Source: Chitinophagales bacterium (GTDB taxonomy: Bacteria; Bacteroidota; Bacteroidia; Chitinophagales; Chitinophagaceae). From it: a DNA stretch of 64,000 bases. The DNA is taken from positions 1-64,000 of the forward strand of contig JAATGJ010000135.1 in the NCBI GenBank assembly GCA_015654695.1, read 5' to 3'. A program made the translations under genes and the position numbers. Within the stretch, counting starts at the first letter, position 1. Every line of letters starts with the position of its first letter. Below are positions 7,171 to 16,535 of the stretch, piece by piece. The notes beneath the pieces are model-generated. The model was not told the origin of the DNA. It made no database searches and was given only the letters and a program-made list of their open reading frames with translations.

Positions 7171-7785
7171 ATGGATGAACGCAGGATAAAATATAAAGAG
7201 GTGTATGAAATAGTATTATTTCTAATGAATATAATCCGCAGCATACAAAACCGTCTTTATGATATCCGGGGAGAAAGAGTGATGCTTGATCGTGACCTGG
7301 CAGGTCTGTATGAAGTACCGGTCAAATTGTTAAACCTTTCGGTAAAACGAAACATGAAGCGATTTCCACCGGATTTCATGTTTCAACTTACCAAAGATGA
7401 ATTTGAAAGTGTGAGGTTTCAAATTGAAACCTCAGAAAAAAGTAACCATCCTTTGATATTTAAAAATGAAACATCAAAGGGAAGAGGTGGCACAGGATAT
7501 TTACCTTACGCTTTTACTGAACAGGGAGCAGCTATGCTCAGTGATATCCTTAGTTACGGTAATGCAATAAATCTGAACATCGCTATTATGAGAGCTTTTG
7601 TAGAAGCAAGAAAGGCTTTACTTATGCATACAGATCTGAAACAGCAGCTTAAACAGATACGGGAACACCTTGATGGATATGAAATACAACTAACCCATAT
7701 TTATGATGCGATGGAAAATCTTTTAGACGAAAAAGCGGCACAACGTAAATGGGAAGACAGGGAAAGAATAGGGTTTAAGAAATAA
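7171..7785 (+). CDS. ORF6N-domain DNA-binding protein
   Basis: A 204-residue protein. Residues about 22-115 form an ORF6N domain: IQNRLYDIRGERVMLDRDLA, LYEVPVKLLNLSVKRN, FPPDFMFQL and, at the end, YAFTEQGAAMLSDIL. A C-terminal helical or coiled-coil part (about 130-195) follows. ORF6N proteins are phage- and mobile-element-associated DNA-binding proteins, often anti-repressor-like, and are common as solitary genes in Bacteroidota. The first ~56 bp are similar to a decayed copy at 2312-2366, so the gene or its 5' end was once duplicated nearby. The exact start is uncertain; an ATG at about residue 18 also precedes the domain. Confidence 0.88.
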   Translation: MDERRIKYKEVYEIVLFLMNIIRSIQNRLYDIRGERVMLDRDLAGLYEVPVKLLNLSVKRNMKRFPPDFMFQLTKDEFESVRFQIETSEKSNHPLIFKNETSKGRGGTGYLPYAFTEQGAAMLSDILSYGNAINLNIAIMRAFVEARKALLMHTDLKQQLKQIREHLDGYEIQLTHIYDAMENLLDEKAAQRKWEDRERIGFKK

Positions 7786-7969
7786 AAAACGGTTGCCATC
7801 GCATTGCCTCCTTATCCCGGCATCTTTTATTATTTAATCAACCATACCCCATTCACCCCTACCCTGCATCATTCACCAGCGGCCTTTCATCACATAAATT
7901 CTCCTTCTACGAAAAAATTCGTTAACCTTATACTTCAATCCTCAAAACATATCAGCAAACCAAAAACCG

Positions 7970-10399
7970 ATGAGAAAGTTTTTACTATCCGGCCTTTTAC
8001 CCGCCCTCCTGTTCATCCTGCCCGGTTATGTGTTTTCACAAACCAGCATGAAAATGTCAGGAATAGTTTCAGATAGTACTAAACCTCTTTCCTTAGTAAC
8101 GGTTCGCCTCTTTAAAAAAAACAACACGGTTCCTTTGCAAACAACTTTATCAAAGGAAAATGGCAGCTTTCAGTTGAATAAACCGGATACAGGAAATTAT
8201 ATGCTCAGCTTCACGCATACCGGCTTTGCTGAAAAACAGGTCACTATTAAAGTAGAGCAGCAGGCCGGGGATATGCAGATAGATCCTGTACAATTATCCA
8301 AAGCAACAGGCATGCTGAAAGAAGTGGTGGTCAGTTCACAAAGACCGATGGTGGAACAGTCGGATGATAAAATTGTTTTTAATGTGGAAGACGATCCTAC
8401 CAACAAAACAGAAACCGCCATTGACATACTGCGAAAGACTCCTTTTGTAACAGTAGATGGCGAGGATAATATAAAAGTGAACGGGAAATCAAGTTTCAAA
8501 GTACTCCTCAACGGCAGGGAAACTTCTATGTTCGCGAGGAACATTAAAGAGGTATTGAGGGGATTTCCCGGGGCCGTCATTTCAAAGATAGAAGTGATCA
8601 CCACCCCTTCCGCCAAATATGATGGCGAAGGAATAGGAGGACTGATCAATATCATCACTAAGAAAAAAGTCGTGGGGTATAATGGTTCTCTTTCTTCTTT
8701 CTCCAGGACCAGTGATAAGCTGAATAATTTTTCATTGAATGGAAATGCAAAAGCAGGTAAGATCGGGCTCAGCATTTTTTTGAATAAAGGGTTTTCAGAT
8801 CCTGTGCTGCAACATAATACCAATACGACTATACCGGCAACCCAAAACATCTATTCCAAAAGAACGCTGGATGGCGGGCAATACACTAACTCGAACTGGA
8901 GTTTCGGTAATGCGGAATTAAGCTGGGAACTGGACAGTCTTAACACAATCAGTTTATATACCAACATTGACAGTTGGTCGAATAAAACAGTGTCTGATCA
9001 AACGATCACCACTGACTTTACGGGTGATCCCTCAACCGTCAGCTATTATACTCTTAATCACAAGAGCAAAAATCCCGGAGTGAATGTGGGAAGCGATTAT
9101 ATAAAGCATTTTAAAAAGAATAAAGAAAGGGAATTCAGCCTCCGGTTTTTAGGTGAGTTCGGCAAAAACGATGCGGAACTGAACAGTTACCAGGATAATC
9201 CCGGTACAGACCGCTTCTTAATGAATAACAGTTATGCCATCAACAATCAATATACCCTCCAGGCCGATAACAGTATCCCCTTAAAAAAAGGCAAACTGGA
9301 AGGAGGGTTAAAAGCCATTCTGCGCCGGGCAAGTTCCGACTTTCAAAGTCTTATCAAATATGATGAAGCGGCTGATTATAAAATGAATATTGCGAACACG
9401 GATTATTTCAACTACACGCAGGATGTGATCAGTTTATACAGTATGTACAGCCTGAGAGTAAAGAAATCCAGCTTTCGGCTGGGCGCCCGTGTCGAATACA
9501 CCAATGTAAAAGGTGACTTCACTACATCTAATACACAGGTAAAAAATAGTTATGCTACTTTTCTTCCCAACATTCAATACACTAACCGTGTAAGTACCAT
9601 AACAACCCTGGTGTTTGCTTATACAAAAAGATTACAACGGCCTTATATCTACGATCTCAATCCCTTTGTTTACAATAATGACTCGCTGAATATTTCATTC
9701 GGCAATCCTGGCCTGGGTCCGCAAACCTCTCATGCGCTGAGTGCGCAACTGCGGTTTGGTAAAGGAAATACATTTGCAGGCATCAATATCGAAGGAAGCT
9801 ATAGTGGCAATAAGATATTGCAGTATTCATCTTTTGATCCGCAAACAGGCGTCACCCAAACCACCAGCCTGAATATCGGGAAAGAATTTCAATCGGGCCT
9901 GAACCTGAATTTCAGTACGAAGATCACTCCCAAATGGAACCTGTTTGTGAATGGTTCACTCCGTTACAGCACGGTAACAAATAATTCCGATGCATCACAA
10001 TCCAACAGCGGTTTCGGGTGTAATTTCAACCTGAACACGAGTTATAAGTTCACCGATAAATTCACCGTGAGTACTTACCTGGGTTTATGGCAGGATCCCC
10101 GGACTATTCAAAGCACTTACCCGTTCAACACCTGGCACAACGTGGCGTTCAATTACAAAATATTTAAAGATAAGATCAATATTTCATTAAGGGCGGTGAA
10201 CTACACCGAAAAAACACATGACTTCAAAACGATCACAAAGGATAAGAATTTTTACAACACCAATATCACCCGGCAGATCAGGCGGGGTGGAGTGCTTGCA
10301 TTGACATGGAATTTTGGAAAGCTCACCGAAAGCGTATCGAAAAAGAAAGGGGTAAATAATGATGATATTCTAACCAGACCTGCAACACCTGGTAATTAG
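7970..10399 (+). CDS. TonB-receptor-like outer-membrane beta-barrel protein
   Basis: An 809-residue protein: signal peptide (LLPALLFILPGYVFSQ), a carboxypeptidase-regulatory-like domain at about 30-110 (SGIVSDSTKPLSLVTVRLF), a plug-like segment at about 125-235 (VVVSSQRPMVEQSDDKIVFN, ISKIEVITTPSAKYDGEG, GGLINIITKKK), then a long outer-membrane barrel of the OMP_b-brl_3 type (about 380-800). No TonB box is obvious. Such proteins resemble TonB-dependent receptors but are shorter, and their ligands are mostly unknown. It is a single gene with unassigned DNA on both sides and a 184-bp gap upstream. Confidence 0.9.
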   Translation: MRKFLLSGLLPALLFILPGYVFSQTSMKMSGIVSDSTKPLSLVTVRLFKKNNTVPLQTTLSKENGSFQLNKPDTGNYMLSFTHTGFAEKQVTIKVEQQAGDMQIDPVQLSKATGMLKEVVVSSQRPMVEQSDDKIVFNVEDDPTNKTETAIDILRKTPFVTVDGEDNIKVNGKSSFKVLLNGRETSMFARNIKEVLRGFPGAVISKIEVITTPSAKYDGEGIGGLINIITKKKVVGYNGSLSSFSRTSDKLNNFSLNGNAKAGKIGLSIFLNKGFSDPVLQHNTNTTIPATQNIYSKRTLDGGQYTNSNWSFGNAELSWELDSLNTISLYTNIDSWSNKTVSDQTITTDFTGDPSTVSYYTLNHKSKNPGVNVGSDYIKHFKKNKEREFSLRFLGEFGKNDAELNSYQDNPGTDRFLMNNSYAINNQYTLQADNSIPLKKGKLEGGLKAILRRASSDFQSLIKYDEAADYKMNIANTDYFNYTQDVISLYSMYSLRVKKSSFRLGARVEYTNVKGDFTTSNTQVKNSYATFLPNIQYTNRVSTITTLVFAYTKRLQRPYIYDLNPFVYNNDSLNISFGNPGLGPQTSHALSAQLRFGKGNTFAGINIEGSYSGNKILQYSSFDPQTGVTQTTSLNIGKEFQSGLNLNFSTKITPKWNLFVNGSLRYSTVTNNSDASQSNSGFGCNFNLNTSYKFTDKFTVSTYLGLWQDPRTIQSTYPFNTWHNVAFNYKIFKDKINISLRAVNYTEKTHDFKTITKDKNFYNTNITRQIRRGGVLALTWNFGKLTESVSKKKGVNNDDILTRPATPGN

Positions 10400-10581
10400 G
10401 TCCGGGCTTCAAGGAAGAAGCCCTCAAAACTTCCGACGGAAAGATATGCTGTTTGCCCTGGCACTTTGCACCAGTTTTAAACCGGTAAATTAATTTTCAC
10501 AAACTTCTTCCCGGCAATTTGTTGGAAACTTACCGGAGCCGGGCTTAATTCCTGCTTTCTTTTTATTGCTACATTTGAAAT

Positions 10582-11412
10582 ATGAGCAATATCAAATTAT
10601 TTGAAAGCAAAAAGATCCGCAGCCACTGGGATGCGGAAGCGGAGAAATGGTATTTTGCCATAGTGGATGTAATAGAAGCATTGACGGGAACAGACCGCCC
10701 CCGCAAATACTGGAATGATCTTAAAAGCAAATTGAAAAAGGAGGGCAGTGAGTTGTCCGCAAAAATCGGACAACTGAAAATACAGTCAACTGACGGTAAA
10801 TTCTATAAAACGGATGTCGCCGATACCGAACAACTGCTGCGGCTTATACAATCCATACCTTCTCCCAATGCAGAACCTTTTAAACAATGGCTGGCTAAAA
10901 CAGGTTATGAACGTATAGAGGAAAACCAGGACCCTGAAAAAAGTATTGACCGTGCTATGGAAAATTACCTGAAGCTCGGCTATAGTAAAGAATGGATCAA
11001 CCAGCGGCTGAAAAGTATCGAGGTAAGAAAAGAGCTGACTGATGAATGGGAAAATCGTGGTGTAAAGAAGGGACAGGAATTCGCTACGCTTACGGATATT
11101 ATTACACAAGCATGGAGCGGCAATACCGTGCAGCAATACAAACGTCACAAAGGGCTGAAGAAAGAAAATCTCCGCGATAATATGACCAACCTGGAACTGG
11201 TGCTGAATATGCTGGCCGAAGCCACTACTACAGAAATCAGTAAAGAAAAGAAACCGAAAGATTTTGATGAGAATAAAATCATCGCTATGCAGGGTGGTAC
11301 CATAGCTGGTAATACCCGTAAAGCCATTGAGGCCAAAACCGGGAAAAAGGTAGTTAGCAGGCAGAACGCAAAGGGCCTCAGGGGCGGAGCAAAGAACAAG
11401 AAGCTGAAATGA
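10582..11412 (+). CDS. Bro-N domain protein (DNA-damage-inducible D-like)
   Basis: A 276-residue protein. The N-terminus (about 1-105) matches the Bro-N/DinD-like domain: MSNIKLFESKKIRSHWD, WYFAIVDVIEALTGTDRPRKYW, and TDVADTEQLLRLIQSIPSP. The rest (about 110-276) matches the longer BRO-family proteins of Bacteroidota, with GYSKEWINQRLKSIEVRKEL, GVKKGQEFATLTDII and a very basic end. These are nucleic-acid-binding proteins often linked to phages or SOS-type responses. It lies in the accessory segment with the ORF6N and XRE genes but shares no operon with them. Confidence 0.85.
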   Translation: MSNIKLFESKKIRSHWDAEAEKWYFAIVDVIEALTGTDRPRKYWNDLKSKLKKEGSELSAKIGQLKIQSTDGKFYKTDVADTEQLLRLIQSIPSPNAEPFKQWLAKTGYERIEENQDPEKSIDRAMENYLKLGYSKEWINQRLKSIEVRKELTDEWENRGVKKGQEFATLTDIITQAWSGNTVQQYKRHKGLKKENLRDNMTNLELVLNMLAEATTTEISKEKKPKDFDENKIIAMQGGTIAGNTRKAIEAKTGKKVVSRQNAKGLRGGAKNKKLK

Positions 11413-11710
11413 TGGATTAGCCGTTTACTTATTCCCATGAGAAGGATACCCTGGCAGCTACAAAACAAAAGCCTGGTTTAGAAATTTCCGGTATTTTTTA
11501 GCCGGGAAGTATGGCCCATAAAGCGGTTCAGAAATTATTTACCCAAACAGTATATTTACTATTGCAGTTACGTAAAAGCTGCATTAAGTTTACACCAGAT
11601 TACGAAGTACGAATGCGGCGAAGGAATAGTGAGAATAGTATAATTACGATAAACTGATCGCACCTGGAAAGACAGCGGTCTCAAGATATCAACAATGGAC
11701 GGTTGAAAAA
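11413..11710. other. Gene-free stretch
   Basis: About 300 bp between the Bro-N gene and the terminator at 11716. I see no gene, no strong hairpin and no repeat shared with the rest of the window. Confidence 0.5.
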
Positions 11711-11715
11711 CAAAA

Positions 11716-11747
11716 CGGTCTCGCCTAAGGCGAGACCGAAGTTTTTT
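11716..11747. terminator. Intrinsic terminator, probably bidirectional
   Basis: A perfect 10-bp stem (CGGTCTCGCC / GGCGAGACCG) with a TAA loop at 11716-11738. On the plus strand it is followed by AAGTTTTTT, and on the minus strand the flank reads TTTTGTTTTT. It lies 29 bp after the minus-strand stop codon at 11767, so its main job is to end the amidohydrolase transcript. Confidence 0.85.
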
Positions 11748-11766
11748 AGGACTATCCTGGCCTTTC

Positions 11767-13092
11767 TCAGAAAGGTTTCAGCTTATATTTTTGATTGTAA
11801 CGTTCGTTCAACTGTTTATGTTTATCCGTCAGGTCAATCTTACGACCCTGTATAAACGCATCGGTGATAACACTGGTCTTCATATCCAGGATGTCCCCTT
11901 CGCTGATAATGATATTGGCATCCTTACCTACTTCCAGGCTTCCTGTTTTATCACTTACTCCTAAAATCTTTGCCGCATTCAAAGTAATAGCCTGGATCGC
12001 CTCTTCCTTGGTTAATCCATAAGCTGCAGCGGTACCTGCATTAAACGCAAGGTTGCGGCCCCGGGTCTGGCCATCGTCATCGTTGATAGAAAATAACACC
12101 CCGGCTTTCTGCAGCATGGCGGCTGTTTTATAAGGCTGGTCCACATCATCATCTTCGGCAGTAGGCAGGGCATGCGGCTGACCGAGTATCACGGATATAT
12201 TATTTTCTTTTAAAAGATCGGCGATCTGCCAGCTATCACTGCCACCAACGATCACCATATCGAACCCAAACTCTTTTACAAAATCCAATGCCACCAGCAT
12301 TTGCTTAACGGTATTGGCATGAACATATAGTTTTTGTTTTTTCTCAAACAATCCTTTTACCGCAGCCAGTTTCAAATTAGTTTCTTCATGTGTTGGCAAA
12401 GCGGCATAAGCTTTGGCCTCTTTGAAAAAGTTTTTTATCATCTCTACTTTTTCCAATCCCTCTTTTACCGGATCAGCGGGTGGTTCCTGCGGGCCTCCGC
12501 CCCTGCCTCCGCCACCAAATCCCCCGAACCGGGCACGGGGCATCAAAGAAGGCATATTAAAGTGAATACCCTCATCTGTTTTATAGGCAGCATCTTCCCA
12601 GTTCCATGCATCCAGTTGTACCACGGTAGATGACCCGCTGATCAAACCGCCTTCCGGTACGATATTCGCCAGTAAAATTCCATTAGAACGAAGTGTATTG
12701 ATGATCTTTGAATCTGTATTGTACGCCACGATAGAACGGATATTCGGATTTAGTTCTCCTATCTCCTGTACATCCGTAGTAGCACGGACACTTGGCATTT
12801 CCACCAAACCAAGATTACTTATCGGCAGGATCAATCCTGGATATACCTGTTTACCTTTCGCATCAACCACGGTAGCGCCGGCAGGTGTCGGAATATTCTT
12901 TCCGATAGCCGCTATTTTACCGTCCGTTATAACGATGGAGGCATTTTCTATTACTTCACCATTGCCCTTATGAACCGTTGCATTGGTAATTACTGTAGTG
13001 ACTGTTTGTTTAGCTGCCGGGTAAACCGTCTCCTGCGCTTTCGTACTTAACAGGAAACAAATGGATACAAGGCTTAAAAATATTTTTTTCAT
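11767..13092 (-). CDS. Secreted amidohydrolase-like protein
   Basis: A 441-residue protein. The start at 13092 (MKKIFLSLVSICFLLSTKAQ) gives a clean signal peptide; a longer in-frame start would overlap the gene upstream. The amidohydrolase beginning is clear (NATVHKGNGEVIENASIVITDGKIAAIGKN) and so is the end (AITLNAAKILGVSDKTGSLEVGKDANIII). After the usual KQVYPGLI, however, the metal-binding HxH is absent (LPISNLGLVEM). A Gly-rich loop, FGGFGGGGRGGG, interrupts the middle. The last Asp motif (FSINDDDGQ) is kept. It follows the larger amidohydrolase gene by 10 bp and is surely co-transcribed. It may be a non-catalytic partner or use a different metal site. Confidence 0.85.
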   Translation of the reverse strand: MKKIFLSLVSICFLLSTKAQETVYPAAKQTVTTVITNATVHKGNGEVIENASIVITDGKIAAIGKNIPTPAGATVVDAKGKQVYPGLILPISNLGLVEMPSVRATTDVQEIGELNPNIRSIVAYNTDSKIINTLRSNGILLANIVPEGGLISGSSTVVQLDAWNWEDAAYKTDEGIHFNMPSLMPRARFGGFGGGGRGGGPQEPPADPVKEGLEKVEMIKNFFKEAKAYAALPTHEETNLKLAAVKGLFEKKQKLYVHANTVKQMLVALDFVKEFGFDMVIVGGSDSWQIADLLKENNISVILGQPHALPTAEDDDVDQPYKTAAMLQKAGVLFSINDDDGQTRGRNLAFNAGTAAAYGLTKEEAIQAITLNAAKILGVSDKTGSLEVGKDANIIISEGDILDMKTSVITDAFIQGRKIDLTDKHKQLNERYNQKYKLKPF

Positions 13093-13102
13093 TGTTGAAA
13101 TT

Positions 13103-16100
13103 TTAATCATTAGTAATGTCGTCCTCATCAATGGTCAATAATCCATGGCTATGGTTGTGATCACTGCAGGTATGCATGACCTGGTAAGTGGGTTGAGCCG
13201 GTATCACCGGTGCGCCACTTCGTTTCTCACCATTCATTTTTTTGATCAGCCTGTTTCTTTCCACGTCCACCACTTTTCTTAATTCCTCATCTTTCATCCT
13301 GTCAAAATAAATAGTACCATCCACAATGGTATAGAGGGACTTTGCATAAATACTCAGCGGATGATCGCTCCATACAACAACATCACCGTCTTTTCCCACT
13401 TTCAGGCTTCCTACTTTATCTTCCACATGCAGCATTTTAGCAGGATTCAGAGTCACCATCTTTAATGATTCATCTTCGCTTAAGCCGCCATATTTTATAC
13501 TCTTCGCCGCTTCCTGGTTCAGGCGGCGGGCCATTTCCGCATCATCTGAATTGATCGCTACATTCAAACCTACTTTCTTCATAATAGCCGCATTGTAAGG
13601 AATAGCATCCTGCACTTCCATTTTGTACGCCCACCAATCAGAAAAAGTAGAAGCATTCGCTCCATGTTCTTTCATTTTATCCGCTACTTTATATCCTTCC
13701 AGTATATGGGTGAATGTATTGACTGTGTAACCCATACGGTTCGCTACATCCATGGCGCTGTTTATCTCGCTTTGAATATAAGAGTGACAAGTGATGAAAC
13801 GTTTCTTTTGTAAAATCTCCACCAGCGCATCCAGTTCAAGGTCACGGCGCGGAACCTGCAATGAAGTAATGGGCTTTTTCTCTTTGATCAATTTCTCTTT
13901 GGCCACATTATATTCCGTCCATGCTTTTTCATAGTCCTTTGCACGGGTGAATGCATCCACCAACACCTGCTCTACTCCCATTCTTGTATCAGGATAGCGG
14001 TTATTGTTAGAGCTATTACCGAGAGCAAATGGGGAACGCTTTACATTTTCTCCCAGAGCGAATTTTATCTGCCCCGGCCATCCTTTGAATTTAAGGTCAT
14101 CATCATTAGCGCCCCACCGCAGTTTGATCAACTGGGTTTGGCCCCCGATCACATTAGCTGAGCCATGCAGGATATGAGAAGAAGTAACTCCACCACTTAA
14201 CTGCCTGTAGATATTAATATCATCAGGATTAAGATTATCCGAGATACGAACTTCCGATGTTACACTTTGCCCGCCTTCATTAATGGAAGATGCTGCAATA
14301 TGCGAGTGTTCGTCAATAACACCGGGAGTTACATGTTTACCGGTTCCATCAATTACCCTGGCGGAAGCATCAGATAAATTTTTACCAACGGCTGCGATCT
14401 TTCCGTTTTTAATTAATACATCTGCATTCTGTAAAACACCTTCTGCTTCATTCGTCCATACCGTTGCATTTTTTATCAGGATAGTTTCCTGTTTCGGTTG
14501 TTGTCCTTCTTCCCATCCAAATGGTTCGAAAGGATAAGTTACTTTGCCAAGAACCAGCGGATCTTTTTTCTTAACGGTGTCAGCCTTTACTTCCCCTGCT
14601 TTTACAAATGTAGCTGTCCATGTAAATGAATTTCCCAATGAATCCACTCCTGTTCCGTTCCACTCTTTTCCATTGCTTACCCCGCTAAGACGTGTTGCGC
14701 TTGCCGGCAAAGCGGTTTCAGCACCACCTGCTCCTCTTCCAAATCCGCCCGGTCTTGGTCCACCCTCAGGCGCTGTAGCTGGTCTTTGCCTGCGAACCAT
14801 TGGCGCATAGCTCAGTTTTACCATCTTTCCGTCAAAAGTGAATTTGGTATTCATCGTATCTTTTCCAAACATCGTCAGTGAACTGCTGCTCTTTACATCC
14901 AGTGTATAATTTTCAGCGGCTGATGGCGTATTTACTTTCAGTGTGTAGGTTCCGGCAATATTACTGGCCGCTTCATCTTTTACTACATACTTCATTCCCT
15001 GTACCCAGTTCTGGTAAATACTCGTTTTCTCATTGAAAGGAGAACCGGAAGTAATTAAGAAGTTCGCCCATTTACCGGCATCAATACTTCCTACCTGGTT
15101 ATAGACGCCTAAAATAGTAGCAGGTGTTTTTGTCAATGCTTCCATCGCTTTGCTTTCAGTCAATCCATAATCCATTGCTTTACGCAGGTTGGTCCAGAAC
15201 TGATTGACATTGCGGAGATCAGCTGTAGTTAAACAAAAAGTGATACCCGCTTTTTCAAAAGCTGCCGCATTCGTAGGAGCCAGTTCCCAGTGCTTCATAT
15301 CATTAAGTGAAACAAACCGTGCATCGTTGGGATCTTCTACATCCTGTGCCTGCGGGTAGTTGAGCGGAACGATAAATGTGGCATTGGTTGCCTTTATTTC
15401 TTTTATCCTTTGGTATTCATTCTGACCAGCTTTAATAATATATTGTACACCGAATTCATCTCCTATTCTGTCAGCGCGCAGATCATTCCATTTATCATTG
15501 GCTTCAAATATTTGCGGCAGAACCTGCTCATCATTCCATGATTGCAGTGTCAGGTTCAAGCCCTCACTCGCGGGTTTTGTTTTATACCACTGTGCATCTA
15601 AATAGGATTGACGCAGCAAAGCGGTCATTCCCATCATAGAACCGGGATAGCTTTGCCGTGAAGTTCCTTTACTGAATGAATAATGCGCAGATGCTTTTTC
15701 TTTAAGTATGATTAAGTTTTCTTTTTCACCGGCTAATGTAACCACGGTACCTGTGCCCCTGGCAATACCATCTTTTACATGTGACAGTACCGTACCAAAA
15801 CCAGCTTCCCGTAATGGTTTTGCTTTTGCTTCGTCTACTGCAAAAACTTTATAAGCATCAGCAGTACTTCTTATAGCTTCGTTCCAGCCATAAGCGCCTT
15901 TGGTGCCGGAAGCCAACTGTGGTTGTTGTGCAAAATTAAAACCACCGCCACCACCAAAACCTCCCGGCCCTGTGGTTTGCGCTGTCGCAATACCGTAGTC
16001 AGCATAGATGTCAATAAAAGAAGGGTAAATAAACTTGCCGCTGCAGTCAATTGTCACGGCATCCTTCGGAACAGTTACTCCGGTACCCACTGCAATAATT

Positions 16101-16303
16101 TTTCCTTTGCGGATAACCAATGTAGCATTACTTAATGTAGTTTGTCCATCTTTCACTATAGTAGCATTGGTAAAAGCATAACAACCTTCGCGGTTATCAG
16201 CTACACCATTCTCGGGAAAGGTGGGTTGTGAAAAGACCGTCACCGCTGTTAATAATAGCGGGGCCATCCACCCAAGTTTTTGTAAACAGGATTTTTTTCT
16301 CAT
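13103..16303 (-). CDS. Secreted two-domain amidohydrolase
   Basis: A 1066-residue protein with an N-terminal signal peptide (LGWMAPLLLTAVTVFSQPTF) and two amidohydrolase units in series. The first (about 45-440) starts with NATIVKDGQTTLSNATLVI but has IYPSFIDIYADYG where the HxH metal motif should be, so it looks inactive. It is followed by a linker domain (about 450-600). The second (about 605-1035) has VTPGVIDEHSHIA, which keeps HxH, a later THILEGY histidine and INSDDAEMA, so it is probably the catalytic one. The C-terminus (HTCSDHNHSHG) is His/Cys-rich. Likely periplasmic and possibly a peptidase or prolidase-like hydrolase; the substrate is unknown. It is first gene of a two-gene operon. 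Confidence 0.87.
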   Translation of the reverse strand: MRKKSCLQKLGWMAPLLLTAVTVFSQPTFPENGVADNREGCYAFTNATIVKDGQTTLSNATLVIRKGKIIAVGTGVTVPKDAVTIDCSGKFIYPSFIDIYADYGIATAQTTGPGGFGGGGGFNFAQQPQLASGTKGAYGWNEAIRSTADAYKVFAVDEAKAKPLREAGFGTVLSHVKDGIARGTGTVVTLAGEKENLIILKEKASAHYSFSKGTSRQSYPGSMMGMTALLRQSYLDAQWYKTKPASEGLNLTLQSWNDEQVLPQIFEANDKWNDLRADRIGDEFGVQYIIKAGQNEYQRIKEIKATNATFIVPLNYPQAQDVEDPNDARFVSLNDMKHWELAPTNAAAFEKAGITFCLTTADLRNVNQFWTNLRKAMDYGLTESKAMEALTKTPATILGVYNQVGSIDAGKWANFLITSGSPFNEKTSIYQNWVQGMKYVVKDEAASNIAGTYTLKVNTPSAAENYTLDVKSSSSLTMFGKDTMNTKFTFDGKMVKLSYAPMVRRQRPATAPEGGPRPGGFGRGAGGAETALPASATRLSGVSNGKEWNGTGVDSLGNSFTWTATFVKAGEVKADTVKKKDPLVLGKVTYPFEPFGWEEGQQPKQETILIKNATVWTNEAEGVLQNADVLIKNGKIAAVGKNLSDASARVIDGTGKHVTPGVIDEHSHIAASSINEGGQSVTSEVRISDNLNPDDINIYRQLSGGVTSSHILHGSANVIGGQTQLIKLRWGANDDDLKFKGWPGQIKFALGENVKRSPFALGNSSNNNRYPDTRMGVEQVLVDAFTRAKDYEKAWTEYNVAKEKLIKEKKPITSLQVPRRDLELDALVEILQKKRFITCHSYIQSEINSAMDVANRMGYTVNTFTHILEGYKVADKMKEHGANASTFSDWWAYKMEVQDAIPYNAAIMKKVGLNVAINSDDAEMARRLNQEAAKSIKYGGLSEDESLKMVTLNPAKMLHVEDKVGSLKVGKDGDVVVWSDHPLSIYAKSLYTIVDGTIYFDRMKDEELRKVVDVERNRLIKKMNGEKRSGAPVIPAQPTYQVMHTCSDHNHSHGLLTIDEDDITND

Positions 16304-16513
16304 TGCAGATATTATTTAAAAATTAGAAGTGAACGTAACGAAATCGTGCAGGTAAGGAGCATCGAATTTAGGGCAATTGGAACAAAAAGAAATGACCGTT
16401 GATAAAAGTTTGAGAGACTGAGACCAGAAGCCGGAGGTATGAAGTCAGAAGGTAACATATAATTAATGAAATTTCTTTCTGATTTCTGACATCCGACCTC
16501 CGACTTCTTTATT

Positions 16514-16521
16514 TACCTTTG
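16514..16521 (+). promoter_or_regulatory. Candidate Bacteroidota promoter -7 element for deoC
   Basis: TACCTTTG matches the TAnnTTTG consensus and lies 14 bp before the ATG at 16536. No clear -33 TTTG element is present. The transcript would have a very short leader. Confidence 0.45.
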
Positions 16522-16535
16522 ACTTTACAAATTAA

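Noticed and set aside
8197-8850. 217-codon minus-strand frame within the beta-barrel gene
   Set aside because: The plus-strand gene has a complete, recognisable domain series; the minus frame is only a codon-bias shadow.
13103-16303. Two amidohydrolase genes joined by an assembly error
   Set aside because: The linker domain and single frame through 1066 codons look natural, and similar two-unit proteins are known in the phylum.
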